The translations under genes were made by a program, and so were the position numbers. Shown here piece by piece: positions 47,485 to 59,032 of a stretch of DNA of 64,000 nt. Under the pieces are notes generated by a model. It was not told the DNA's origin. It ran no database searches and was given only the letters and a program-made list of their open reading frames with translations. Source of the DNA: Saxidomus purpurata (lineage: Eukaryota; Mollusca; Bivalvia; Venerida; Veneridae). The DNA is taken from NCBI GenBank assembly GCA_022818135.1, contig JAFMSR010000002.1, forward strand, positions 40,313,759-40,377,758, given 5' to 3'. The first letter of the stretch is position 1. Every line of letters begins with the position of its first letter.

Positions 47485-48215
47485 TTTTTTAACATTTAAG
47501 AAGAAATGTGGCTGAAACCATCTGCCGTTGCAGGTGAACCGAGAATCTTAATCTATATAAATATAATTATTCCTTCACATTCAAGGAATGCTTCTGTCTT
47601 TACACCCATACAACTCATGAATGCATCACACACTGAGCGATTTATCTAATATGATGCTGATAAGTAATAAATGAAATTTAGAAATTGTTAAGCGTGGAAC
47701 TCGTTAGTTTTCCTAACGTATCTTAACCCAGATTCAAGGTTTGAAATTTTGTATGAAATAAAATCAGTTATTTCGCCCTTTTATGTTTTATATGCCTTTC
47801 AATAAACAAACGGTATACAGCATGTGACAGCCACGGGAAAAGGCTTGGTCATTTATTATGTACGTAATGATGACATGGCAGACTATTTTGTAACATAACT
47901 TCTCACTGCATGCTGAGGGGATAAAGATTACAAATGCTCATTATCACAAGAGACCAATATCAAAAGGATAATCCCCTCTATTCACAATAAATACAATGTA
48001 TACGTAATCCCAATATCACCATAACGACCAATTGATTAGGCGACATGTCGAATGAAAATTAAAACACGTACGTATAGAAATGTCCATTCCCAAATACGGC
48101 AATGCCGTTTGTTTCACACAGGCACACAAGGCAACTAATACAATGTCTGAGTGATATTACTTATAGTAAAGTGACACTCAATCCAAGAGTTCTATTTCTT
48201 AAATAACCCGTATAA
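47485..48215 (+). repeat. Left arm of a large imperfect inverted duplication
   Basis: Reverse-complement matches to 50820-52115 occur in order: TTTAAGAAGAAATGT, ATATAATTATT, GAATGCATCACA, ATATGATGCTGATAA, CATTTATTATG, CTATTTTGTAACAT, GACATGTCGAATGAAAATT and TAGTAAAGTGACACTCAAT. No coding frame is involved. Confidence 0.8.
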
Positions 48216-48329
48216 CAAGTTTTGCCTGCCAAGCGTAAGATATTGTTTATTGTTTGTAAATTGTCTTACACCGTATGTTAAGCATTCCAGATACTTTTGA
48301 AAAATTCAGAAAAAACTTGGTGAGCTTTC

Positions 48330-48870
48330 CAGTCTTGGTTGTGAACCATTTTTGTCTTCTTTGTCTAGGTCTTCTGTCATTATTTTTGTTGGGTACCTTT
48401 TTGGGTACGATTTAATTCAAGTTTTGCGTAAACGTATTGTCCTTGAAAAGAAACGGGTTAAACCGAGAAAACTTCATCCAACCAACGACAGTTTTATGTT
48501 GCATTACTTTGCTGTACTTATCAGTTGGTAATTTGGAGACATACGACAAAATAAAAAGTCTTTGCCTAACCAACTAGATGTTGGCTATGAGGTTGAAAAA
48601 GATTCTGGTCGATTTATGTCTCCATTCACATTTTTGCGACAATAACATGCTATTTGCTTTCAAAAATCTTCTGCGTGATAACATTCCCCAAAAAGAGTAT
48701 CTATTGTTTCTATTTCCTCATTACAAAAACTGCACAGGCTAGTTCAAGAAAATCAGAAATTGTAATAATACCTTTATTACTCCATGAATTTCTCGTTTAT
48801 ATTTTAGATCATTATTGTTCCAAATAACAGTATTTGAGAACAAGAAATTTTCTCTTTTATATTTTATCTT
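48330..48870 (-). mobile_element. Degenerate LINE-type retrotransposon fragment (3' end of RT ORF)
   Basis: On the minus strand near 48743-48670 the reading SLCSFCNEEIETIDTLFGEC then YHAED matches the C-x2-C…H-type zinc-binding segment at the end of LINE reverse transcriptases. Upstream (about 48860-48760) a WNNNDLKYKREI-like phrase occurs, closer to the zinc segment than normal, so an internal deletion is likely. Stops interrupt every frame. It sits in the spacer of the inverted duplication. Confidence 0.55.
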
Positions 48871-50819
48871 GCACCTTGATTTAATACATCTTCAAGAAAG
48901 TTACTAATTATTTTGATGCCTGTGCCCATGATTTAAAGTTTATTTCAATTTCAACCACTTTGTACCCCTCGTTTTTGTATTCTTTTTCAATTACGATGAT
49001 TCATTTTACTTTATGTTTTTTGAATCCCCATATGAATTCAAACGTTTCTTGTTGAGGTTTTTTTTATAGTTTCTGGTCATGGGTTTGGGCGAACCGACAA
49101 CATGTACGTACGTTTTGGAAGAATCAAAGATTTTAAAACTCTGATATTACCAATTGTTGACAGTTACATCGCTTTCCATCTAATCCAACTGTAGTAAAAG
49201 TTTATTTCATTTTATTTTCAAATTAAGTTGAGTTTGCATGAAATATTACGCCAAGAGATTTTACTTCTGTACTATTTCATTTAATGTCTTTTTCCATGAG
49301 TATCTTAGGTCATGTTCGTTTCCAATAGATAATGACTCAACACTTATTATAAAAATGTAAGAACTTTAATCTAAGTTAAAGCATTATTCGTAGCGGAACA
49401 ACTAGGTGAATTCAGTAAAACGTTCCATCAATTGCTTAAGGTCGTTTCCGAAATTGAAAAATTAAAGCAATTTATGTATGAATTCATGAATTTAATGCTA
49501 AGAATATAGCTATTTTAGTCTTAAAGCTTTTCTGTACATTGTGTTGAAAAGAGTACACAGCAATACTAAAACCACTGAACGAATGGCTCTATCAAAATAA
49601 CTTCCAGACAAAATTCTTGCAAAAACATCAGAATCCAAAATGAATTTTTTCAAGCTAGCATCATCTTAGCACAAAACCGACATCATAAAATGTATACTTC
49701 TTTAGAGAGCGAAAACCTCTTCAGTGTATGAAGGTTTTGGCCTGTCTGGCCGATGCAATTTCAAGGGACAAACTGACTTTATGTGTTAATTTGCTCTTAA
49801 GTGTGCCCCAAAACAGTAAAGATTACATTGTAATCATTTGGCGTAAACTTTATTATTGGATTACAAACTATTAAAGCGGTTTCATTGAAATAATATTCTT
49901 GTACATCAGACTGAAATACAGTCCCTGGGGGAGGTACAGTTCTGCTCTATCTTCATAGAGACAAGTGTCTGTCTACTCATAATGCTACATAATTTCTTTC
50001 AGTTTAAGAAGCTTAGCTGCACAACATTTCGTTACATTTAATCACATTTGAAATAGGTTAATTGGTGTCCAGTGTAACCTTAATTCATGATTTATGTATA
50101 TATAATTTTCTGCTTTTACACTATTAAGTTTTTGACATTTGAAGATTTCCCACTTCTCTAAACTTGAAAAGGTGATAGAGCTAAACGTTACTTATCAATT
50201 TTATCTTATCTATATTTCTATTGATTTCCACATTTTTAAAGCAGCTTGATAAAACAATTAATAGTGTATAATGAAACAGTATGAGAAACGTAGTTGAAAA
50301 ACTTACCAGTTTTCGCCTTTTCGATTAGCTGTTCGGGTATTCTTCGTGTCACAAGTCAATAACAATGGCTGCTTTCCGAAACCTGGCTGTCTTATTAAAA
50401 ATCGAACTTTTAGTAAAGCGTATTCGTCATATTTGAGGGTGTCTTTTGCATATAATCTGGTAGAAAATATATCGATATAAACAAGTGCTCAGTACCCTTT
50501 AGTTTGACCATATTTTAGTGTCGGCCATATTTGGACGCCGCCTTGAGTTCTGTAAATGATTTGCACACTTAAATTTGATAAATTACACAAATGAAATGGA
50601 AACCAGCTTTTTGAAGTACAAAATGCTTGAAGGTAAAGGGAATGAAATGTTCAAATAAACCACGTATATTTAGAGCTAAAATACATGTAAAATTACCCAG
50701 TCCAATTAAAAATGAGTGTGCATTCAATATCTTTTATTGCTGCTGTAATGCAATTATTTTGATTAGCCATGAGTCATATTATATTTCTTGTCACGTAAGT
50801 GTTTAATTTATTAAGTTAT
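48871..50819. other. Spacer of inverted duplication, no gene recognised
   Basis: AT-rich sequence; further LINE remnants are possible up to about 49350 but could not be supported. Confidence 0.45.
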
Positions 50820-52115
50820 ACGGGGGTCCGGGTTACTTAAGAAATAGATCCCTTTTGAATTGAGTGTCACTTTACTAAAAGAAATATCACTCATTGTGTT
50901 TGGAAAGATGAATTAAATGGCTTTGCCGTATTTGTATCTGTACATTTCGAATTTTCATTCGACATGTCACCTGAGCTACTAGTCACTATAATGTATATTT
51001 TATTGCGATTGGAGGCGATCAAGGAGACTGAAGCTGCATGACAGTTGCACGGATAATTCATTGTCTTTAACATCCACTGGAAAGATTGAATTAAATCCAA
51101 TAAAGCTCAGTCAATTGAATAACGGACGGACGCATCCTAATATGATAATAATATACAACTTACTAAGGTATAAAATCAAGAATTGTGTCCATGGAAGACA
51201 ATACAGCCCATAGCTGCTAGTGATACATCATAGATCAGGTGCATGCGATGAATATGTTGAAGGTTATTGCCTACTACTGGATTAAGGTTTATTAAGGGTC
51301 TGGTTTTTTGCATAGTGGTTTGAAGAGTAACTCTAACACATACATGAAAATCATTTTTACGTACATTAAATTCATTGTAAGTGAAACAGGGACTTTAACT
51401 ATTGTATCAAAATGTGATCTATGACAAGTGGTACATGTACTGTAGGACTAAGCCAAATACCAATAATTGATGAGGATTGTCCGGGAACAGCCCTTTTTAA
51501 CCCTTAAGTATATTTTGCTGCCTATATGATATCTTCAACGTCTACCTTGTTTGCACTATCTCTGACTCTTCAGTTATATTTAAAGTCATTTTTACAGAAC
51601 CATTTATTAATAATATAATCTAAGATCCAGTCTTCCTTGAAAGAAGTACCAATTTACAACATGTGGTGAGAGGTAATGTTACAAAATAGCCGTGCTGTGT
51701 CATCGTCATAATAAATGAGCAAGCATTTTCCTTTATGATCCACAATGACTGAAGCTAAAACTTGTTATAAATAATGTTTATTTATTGAAAGGCAAATTAA
51801 AAAAAGAATGAAAGAACTAATTTAATTTCACACAGATTTGTAGACCTTGAGCAATTTAGGTAAACTAAAGAGTTCCATGCTGGCCGATATTTATCAGCAT
51901 CATATATTACATACATCACTCTGTATGTGATGCATTCACGAAACTTAGCTATCTGATATGCGCTGTTAACAAAATTGTAAGGACAGATACATTCCTTGCA
52001 TGTGAAGAAATAATTATATATATATAACGATAAAGTTTCCCCTTTAATCGCACTGCATCGGCTGTAACGTCAGATGTTTTCAACAACATTTCTTCTTAAC
52101 AAATGTAGCATGCAC
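50820..52115 (-). repeat. Right arm of the large imperfect inverted duplication
   Basis: Reverse-complement counterpart of 47485-48215, starting ACGGGGGTCCGGGTTACTTA and ending near AACATTTCTTCTTAACAAA. It is about 560 bases longer than the left arm; extra sequence lies mainly between about 50960 and 51650. Confidence 0.8.
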
Positions 52116-53434
52116 AAGCATAGTATTTTCCTTGATCATGATGGGCGAGAGGCAGCACGAATGTTCGAACCTCAGCAAGTGGTGAAGTTATATGGGATGC
52201 CTATCTGTACTGTATGCTGCCTAGCATTAAAGGGCCGGGTTTCGTTAGTGGATCGAGTTAATTGGGGGCCTTCATGGTAATGAATAAATGAAGAAACGCA
52301 TTGAATTTTCTTCTTGTGTAAATTTACTCATATATTCTGCTGCATGTTCCCAACGTTAATCTTAATCTTTTCATTTCCGTTTGAACTTCATTGTGTGACA
52401 GTACTCGGCATTGTCAGCAGTGGAAAACATAAATGTAAACCATCCATCTCTCGTTCCTACAAAGCCTGATTTAGTCTATTAAAAAGATATAAGAAAAACC
52501 ATAGTTTACTTACGAAACTTTATTATATGATTTTTTCTAACATACATTATAGTTTAAATCAATTCTGCCTATAGGTTCAATCTAATACAATTACATGATT
52601 TCTTTTGCCATAAATGCTTATAATTTTAACAGCAATCAATAATTATGTAAAACAGTCATTTGCTAAAATGAATACATGTTGCAGAGACGTATAATAAAAG
52701 CATCGCATTACGCTTAAACGTTTACATAGTATATATCCGGGATATAATTTTATACACAATATCATAAAGTGTGGGAAAAGGATGTAGCAAAAAAGCTGAA
52801 AAAAGATCATAGTCATAAAAGGATTTGACAATTTGCAATGTGACCGGTATCCGTATTTCGGTGTTCGCAGATTAAAAGATTTCAAAATACAATACTTTAT
52901 TCAAACCGCTCATCCGGGAGGTTGCTGGTTCATCCCACTAGAGTGACAACCGTACCTCCTCATACGATACAAGTACTGCTTTTTTTCAGGAAGCGGACTC
53001 GAGGGTGACTCGATAAGCTACAAGCTTTCTTCACAATCAAGCAATCAAGATGAAATGAATTAGTATAAACTACACCATTGCTTACCGGTTTGTTGACAGC
53101 TTTTCAAGCCGTTACACACTATTTTCTTGGCTTATAAAGTCGTCTTGTTTTACAAATGTGTTCAGAATAATATGTTTGAGTTATTATATCTATAACGTTA
53201 TATGAGCCACATCAATACTACGATAAATACCAAGAAGAACGTGTATGTTATACATCAGTTGGTGGTGTTGATCTTCATTTTGCCATATGCATCAAATATT
53301 TTCAAGCTCGTTTGTGTCATCAAACTTTCTATGCTAAAATATATTCCTACGCAGACAAAGTAATTAACCAGGTGAGTCATTGATTTAATGTGCACTTTGA
53401 CCAAATAAACAGCACAATACTTTCGCCAAATGTT
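52116..53434. other. 3' flank of copy 4, no gene recognised
   Basis: Apart from the SINE-like piece at 52907-52955 I see no feature. A minus-strand ATTAAA at 53389-53384, 46 bases past the stop of copy 4, could be a polyadenylation signal. Confidence 0.35.
52907..52955 (+). repeat. SINE-like fragment (CCGCTCATCCGGGAGG … ACC.TAC)
   Basis: Nearly identical over about 50 bases to the window-end sequence 63950-64000, including CCGCTCATCC, GGAGGTTGC and a B-box-like GGTTCATCCC. Probably the 3' part of a tRNA-derived SINE head. Confidence 0.6.
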
Positions 53435-53989
53435 TTATGCGGGCTTGCCTTTGCAATGAGGAAGGCGGTAACAAAGTATTGTAAGCCTGTAGAACAAAAG
53501 CATCAATGTAACGATGTTCTTCAGCAAGAAGAATATAAGACTGTATGTAATAAGCTTCACCTGGATGATAATGTAGAGTCGAACAACAAGAAAAGGTAAA
53601 TCTTGGAGGAAAATGCTCATACATGTCACCACAATCTCCACAAACTTATCACCGAAGTACCGCGTGATCCATTCAACATTCGGATTGCGGACCTTCCGAA
53701 AGCGTTTCCTTTGCATAAGTACGGGAATAAATTGAATGAAACTGGCTGACCACACAGCTAAAATGGCGTAGGTGAGGTTCAGGTGTCCTCGGACTTCATT
53801 CTGATCGAAGACAGCAAGAAGTTCCATTATATCTGAAGCTATGGCAAGGAACTCGAGAAGAAGGTCTGCCAAGAAATCTCGCGAGACTGTACCACGAGGC
53901 AGCAACCACCGACTGAATACAAGCAGGTAAACGAGAGACTCCTCAATGATAATCACCCACACATCGTTATCAAGAGAACCCAGGACAGG
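53435..53989 (-). CDS. TMEM26-like: Copy 4, coding exon 3 (residues 322-505, stop)
   Basis: Follows a GACTTTTCACAG acceptor and begins PVLGSLDNDVWVIIIEE. It contains SRWLLPRGTVSRDFLADLLL, FLAIASDIMELLAVFDQNE, SIFLQDLPFLVVRLYIII and LIFFLLKNIVTLMLLFYRLT, most of the membrane core of the family. A TAA stop at the homologous site closes copy 3 too. Confidence 0.9.
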   Translation of the reverse strand, partial: PVLGSLDNDVWVIIIEESLVYLLVFSRWLLPRGTVSRDFLADLLLEFLAIASDIMELLAVFDQNEVRGHLNLTYAILAVWSASFIQFIPVLMQRKRFRKVRNPNVEWITRYFGDKFVEIVVTCMSIFLQDLPFLVVRLYIIIQVKLITYSLIFFLLKNIVTLMLLFYRLTILCYRLPHCKGKPA

Positions 53990-55642
53990 CTGTGAAAAGT
54001 CAAACAAACCAGTTATTAACAGACAAGCCGCAATCTATCGCTACAAAACAGCATTTATCTTGTTTCAGAATAAACAGTAAGACGTTTAAAAGTAGATTGT
54101 AAATAGAATGTAATTACCTCGTCAGGTACTGGGGTCGTTGTGATGGTTGTATTTATTTCTGTCGTCTGTCCGCTTGACATACCATTTGTAGATGTTGTTA
54201 AGACCAAACTCCTACTTGTTTCGTTTGCAGTTGTTACTGGTAATAAGTCTGTTGGAAAGTTTGCCGTAACATTCGCTGGAAATGGTGTTGTCATATTTTG
54301 TACTGATAAAGATGTTGTCGGTGTCGTTTGATATGGAGTAGTTGTTGTCCACTTGCCTGGATTTACGAAGCGGTCGTACTGGTTCAGCTGAAGAAGCCAG
54401 ATCGCTGGTATCGTCGATGCCAAGTAAATAAGAAAGCAAGGACACCACCTGCAAAATGCCGTATTATCTTCTTGTGTTTTATTATGCACAGGTATTAGTT
54501 ATCTTAAGACACTACCGACACTTTTTCAGTTTATTTTTTCATTTGCAATGGTGTCATGGTGTACAAATACGTGTGTTTTACTGTGTGAAAGGCTAGTATA
54601 AGCTACATGTATATGTATGATAGCTTTCACATAATTGTCTTAAATGAAATAATTATTACACATTCACTTAATGATGCAATTGCAAAGAAAAAGAAACTTT
54701 TTCGGAGGCCAATACATATATAAAAATATGTTATGAAATATGAGGATTTACAAACAAGTTTTTTCTCAGATTTTCCATAGAATTTTTACAGAGGTAGAAT
54801 CGAAACTTAAAAATATACCTAGGTTTCTCGTGAGTTTTCTGAAAACAGTCAACAGTTGGATGTGTAAATCTAAGAGTGGCACTTACTACTTGTTAAAGTC
54901 CTAATCATATAACATGCTTTAGTCAATCATAAGATGTAAAATAAAAATACATGCAGAAAAATGATACCCATCAGGGGTTTAGTAATGGAGCTTTAAACGT
55001 ATATTCTCACCATGAATATTCCATGCCTGCATTTTTAATTATAACGACCATGCCTTCTATTAATAGAAAGAAGTTTGCAATCACAAGAAGCCAATACTTA
55101 TCCTCGTTGTATGCGTCTGTCACTCGCCATACCGCCAAGATGTTGTGGGCAAACAGTAAAAACCTTACAAAACATGCCATGAAAATCCGGCCGTTGTTAC
55201 TATATAGTAACTTCGTATCAGATTCTTTGTCCTTTTTATCAACTCTAGTTTCATTGTCATCTATCACAGCCTTTATGATTTTTCCATTTTGAAATGATTG
55301 GATATGTCTCAAGAAAGCCTTCTGTGAAAGTCCTGAATCGGAGCTAGTACTAAGAACCACCCTTGATTTTGTTGCCGGTAGACTGTATGCATCATCTCTT
55401 CTCCCATGGTATGCATCTACATCCCCATCACCCATGACCTCAGCCACAATTGTAAATTCTCCATTATTATCTGTGCCAGGTCCATCATATGCCTTATAGA
55501 CTTGGCTTACAGGCCGACTATACGGACTTGACCAGGGTACGGTAAAGGGCGTTAACATATGTACGTCGCTATCTCCGACTTGACGAACGTTGACAGAGCC
55601 ACCTTCCTCATAATTCGGCTTTTCATGATGATCATTCCACAT
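53435..55642 (-). CDS. TMEM26-like: TMEM26-like multi-pass membrane protein, copy 4 (3 exons, 505 aa)
   Basis: Exons on the minus strand are 55642-55011, 54448-54118 and 53989-53435, with GT-AG introns of 562 and 128 bases (phases 2 and 0). The ATG has an in-frame TAA upstream. Residues 1 to about 150 are a polar, probably disordered tail. HNILAVWRV is at 166-174 and a second membrane segment follows. WCPCFLIYLASTIPAIWLLQ opens exon 2, then comes a Thr/Ser-rich linker of about 80 residues with NMT, NVT, NET and NTT sequons, suggesting a glycosylated extracellular or lumenal loop. Exon 3 has SRWLLP (347-352), SDIMEL and QDLPFL (450-455) and ends HCKGKPA. No lesion is seen. It is the intact partner of pseudogene copy 3. 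Biochemical function is unknown for the family. Confidence 0.9.
54118..54448 (-). CDS. TMEM26-like: Copy 4, coding exon 2 (residues 211-321)
   Basis: A 331-base exon from a CATTTTGCAG acceptor to a GAG|GTAATT donor. It carries the third membrane segment and the longest Thr/Ser/Asn-rich linker of the four copies. The extra SSGQTTEINTTITTTPV-like end relative to copy 3 accounts for the 48-base length difference. Confidence 0.88.
55011..55642 (-). CDS. TMEM26-like: Copy 4, coding exon 1 (residues 1-211)
   Basis: Runs from ATG to ATG|GTGAG in phase 2. The N-terminal tail starts MWNDHHEKPNYEEGG. It ends with FMACFVRFLLFAHNILAVWR and YWLLVIANFFLLIEGMVVII, the first two membrane segments. Confidence 0.88.
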
Positions 55643-56300
55643 TTTCCATACAATATCATTAAAATGTCGCGATTTCGAAATTTATTGAAATGGTTCACTT
55701 TTAGAAAAGGCGTTTTCCCCCTCTCTGTAATAACTCCAATACACGTCTTTAAGCCGGGTTTTAAACGGATACTGTGTCAATTCACTTTTTGAATTTTATC
55801 TTAAATCCTGAAATGTTAGACTGTTTGCACCGGTGATCGCATTGAAATATTCAAATTATAATTCATGTGCTCATGTTCCATCATAATGAAGCTGAATGTG
55901 TTTTTCAGCGTGTATTGTTGCCAGATTCATTGACACCAATTTTATCATTACTTTCCTACCTTTTAAAATTCCTTAATTTACATACCAGGATTTATTTTCT
56001 TTTTAATGGTTGCTATACTATTCAAATAGATGAAACAGTGGAGATATAACCAACGATTAAAGTTGGATAAAAAATCTTTACTTTAATTGCCTTGATAATT
56101 ATGCTCCTGTCAAAACATATCCTGGATAAACAATGAACAATAAAGTAAAGAAAAAAATATCATTGCACACAATGCTCTAATGACCTGTCCAATTAATATC
56201 TTAATTGATTTGATTTAAGAAAATTCAATGTTACAAAGGAATCAATGTGACATACGTCAAATGTCGCCTTTTTTCTTCTAGTGACATGTTCCCTCTGTAC
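55643..56300 (-). promoter_or_regulatory. Upstream region of copy 4, conserved with copy 3
   Basis: Shares an ordered series of short matches with 46059-46830 (see that entry). Conservation between a live gene and a dead copy mostly reflects recent duplication, so it does not prove regulatory function, but the promoter should lie here. Confidence 0.4.
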
Positions 56301-58717
56301 TTAATGTTATATTTCTTTTAATAGAAAGGAATGTAGTACTGCTCATTTCATGTTAAGTTTCATGTTTTTTATTTATTTCTGTAGTGGCTATTGTTATTTA
56401 TAGTCAGGAGTCGAAAACTTATAATATCTATTTTACATAATTCAAATGATGAATGAGGTCGATCGTTTGGGAAATGTATTTCGCTTACAATTATTTGCTA
56501 CGGTAGTCCAAATAAAACATTAGTTAGTCCAAGTTTTCTCATAAATTTATTAACCCTCGACTATTCAATTTCGAAAGCGCATTTTTTGGGTATTCATCCG
56601 TCTTCATCATAACCATCATCGAGAGCTAGAATACGTAACAATGTGGTTATTTTTGATGCACATAGATTTGTTGTCTGCTTTTCGTTCAGTTTAAGGTCGG
56701 AAAATTTAAGAGAAATGAGAAGTCATAGTAAATGTGCTTCAATTAAGTAAATGTTACATATGATGTATTTCGGTTTGTAAAGTGTTTATGTTTTATATTT
56801 ATAATGCTATCAGTTATACCATCACAAACTCAAATTGATTTTCCATTTTCTTTCATAAAACTAACATATATTTATTTTGGAGAATTTCACACTAGGCTAC
56901 CAAGTGTTGAAAGTAAAACTATGTCACACTATCAGTTTTGTTCTATTAGACATGTGGTTGGCGGATACTTGATGTGGGGTTGGACATCGGAGGACGGACA
57001 AAACGAAAGGTTGTTATCAAAATGATCCATGTATATCATTAAGGCCAATAAACAAAATTAGATCTTTCTGTTATTTATTTCAAATCTTTTTATTGTTTAT
57101 CGTTTATCAGGAAAAAAATGAAAAAATGAAATTTCATTAAAGTGGATTGGGTTATAATGAGGGGCGTAATACTTACTCAGATGATGATAAAGAATACCAC
57201 CATCCCTAATGTTTCATTCTAAACTATAACATATAACATTAGAGAAGATGGAACATGGCCAGAATTGGAGAGTGGTTGTTAACAGAGTATTGCCTCTTGC
57301 TCATAAGGCCTATGGGAAAATCGATTATTTTCCTTTATACCATAAAATCACTTATTTATTGATTCCTATTATGAAAAATACACCACATACATTAAAGTGA
57401 CATTATGCACATCTTACTGCACATAGTGTATATTTGATGACAGTTTTATAAAAGCAATTTTCGGTTGCTGTGCATTTAAATGTGTTAAACTAATGATAAT
57501 GTCGCATAAGTATTTGAAGTTGGTGCTTTAGAAATAAAAAAATGGACTAATTGAATAATAGTTCCTCTCTTCGCAGTGATCTCCCGTGTGTTATTGTTGT
57601 TGTTGGAAGAGATTTCAGCAATGGAAGGGAAGCAACTCCTGTATGCAGTTGTTGTTTTTCTTAAATTGACTCTCCCAATCAAAATAGGAAAAGTAATATT
57701 TGGAAAGTTATTATTTCGTACTGGTAGCAGGAAGAGTTTGGTGTATTGGGTTAAAAGCTATTACTTCCTCTACCCTTTTTACATACACCTATTTCAGCTG
57801 GATTTTTACTTGAAAAAAATGTGCATAGTTCCACTTTAAAGTTTAGGCACCCGAATTCTAGCTAATTCTGCATTTGACACCTTGCTTTGATGGTGTATCA
57901 ATAAAAATAATATTGCGAATCGACCCATCATTATTTTTCCAGAAATACGGGTTTTTCACAGACCTTTGCGCATACGCGACATCAATGAATATCGACCGTA
58001 TTAGCAACTGAGGGGGCAGTTACACGCCACTGCATAAGCGATATATACTGATATATTGATCTATCATTTATATTTGTTTTATAAAACAAAAATAAGTTAT
58101 AGTTTCTTTAAAAACATGGTCAATAAATTTCTTGTTATCTTGATTTTCAGCAGTGAACCCCTTAACATACCAATAACTGAATGTGCTTATTAACTTTTGA
58201 TAATTGGTTCTGTTATGGAGCTCTCTCCGTAGAATAGTTGAGAGTCTTGTTTTGCAATGGAGCTAAAACGAAGAACATGACTATGTGACGTATCATCATT
58301 TTGTGATGGGTAAACGACCGGGCCTCTTGCAAAGTGTTGGTATTTAGGGAGACTGCCATATCAATACAAATACAAAATACATGTTAAGTACACCAAGAAA
58401 ATAGACTGTGTCTCAGGAGTACCTCAATTTTTCAATGCTGAGGGACGCATATTTTCCACAAAAATACCCTAAGCAACATTAACAATGGTTCACTATTTAC
58501 TGAAATGTGCATCCGGGCCGGCACTACATACGACACGATCTTGTTTCGGGTTATTGACAAGGTTTTAATGATTATGGATTAATCAAGGCCCGCATACAAC
58601 TACAAATATGTACACGAAATACCGGATACTGGGATATATTCTAAATATTGAAAGTGTTATGCCCCTTTCTGGAACTCCGCCATTTGCACACAGGTAAACT
58701 GGGTTAATCAGCAGGTA
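56301..58717. other. Intergenic, no gene recognised
   Basis: Only short, unrecognisable frames (56804-57025 plus, 57576-57839 plus, 57485-57682 minus). Confidence 0.5.
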
Positions 58718-58740
58718 TTTTTTTTTTTTTTTTTGGGAAA

Positions 58741-58790
<50 letters not shown>

Positions 58791-58831
58791 TGGGGGGGGG
58801 TTTTTTTTTTTTTTTTTTTTTTTGGGGGGGG
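58718..58831. repeat. Poly-T / poly-G homopolymer tract
   Basis: T runs are broken by GGGAAAAAAA and GTGGGGGGGGGG, ending in GGGGGGGGCCCC. The Lys/Pro-rich minus-strand frame across it is an artefact. The tract may reflect sequencing or assembly slippage. Confidence 0.85.
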
Positions 58832-59032
58832 CCCCTGAAACGCCAAATTAATTAGGCTAAGCAGGTATATACTTATTAGTCTGACTCTACTTGACGTTAT
58901 TATGTTATCCTACTGTCATAATCAGGTAATAAAAACAACTTCCTTCGTAAAAAACAATTAGGTGACAAAAAAGCCGGAACGTTCGATAATTGAATCTTTA
59001 AAAGCAAACTCACACTTTTTCACAGGTAACAG

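Noticed and set aside
54140..54454. Extra frames overlapping exon 2 of copy 4 on both strands
   Set aside because: Shadows of the Thr-codon-rich linker exon; the conserved frame and splice phases support only the annotated one.
58583..58846. Lys/Pro-rich minus-strand frame
   Set aside because: It translates poly-T/poly-G runs.
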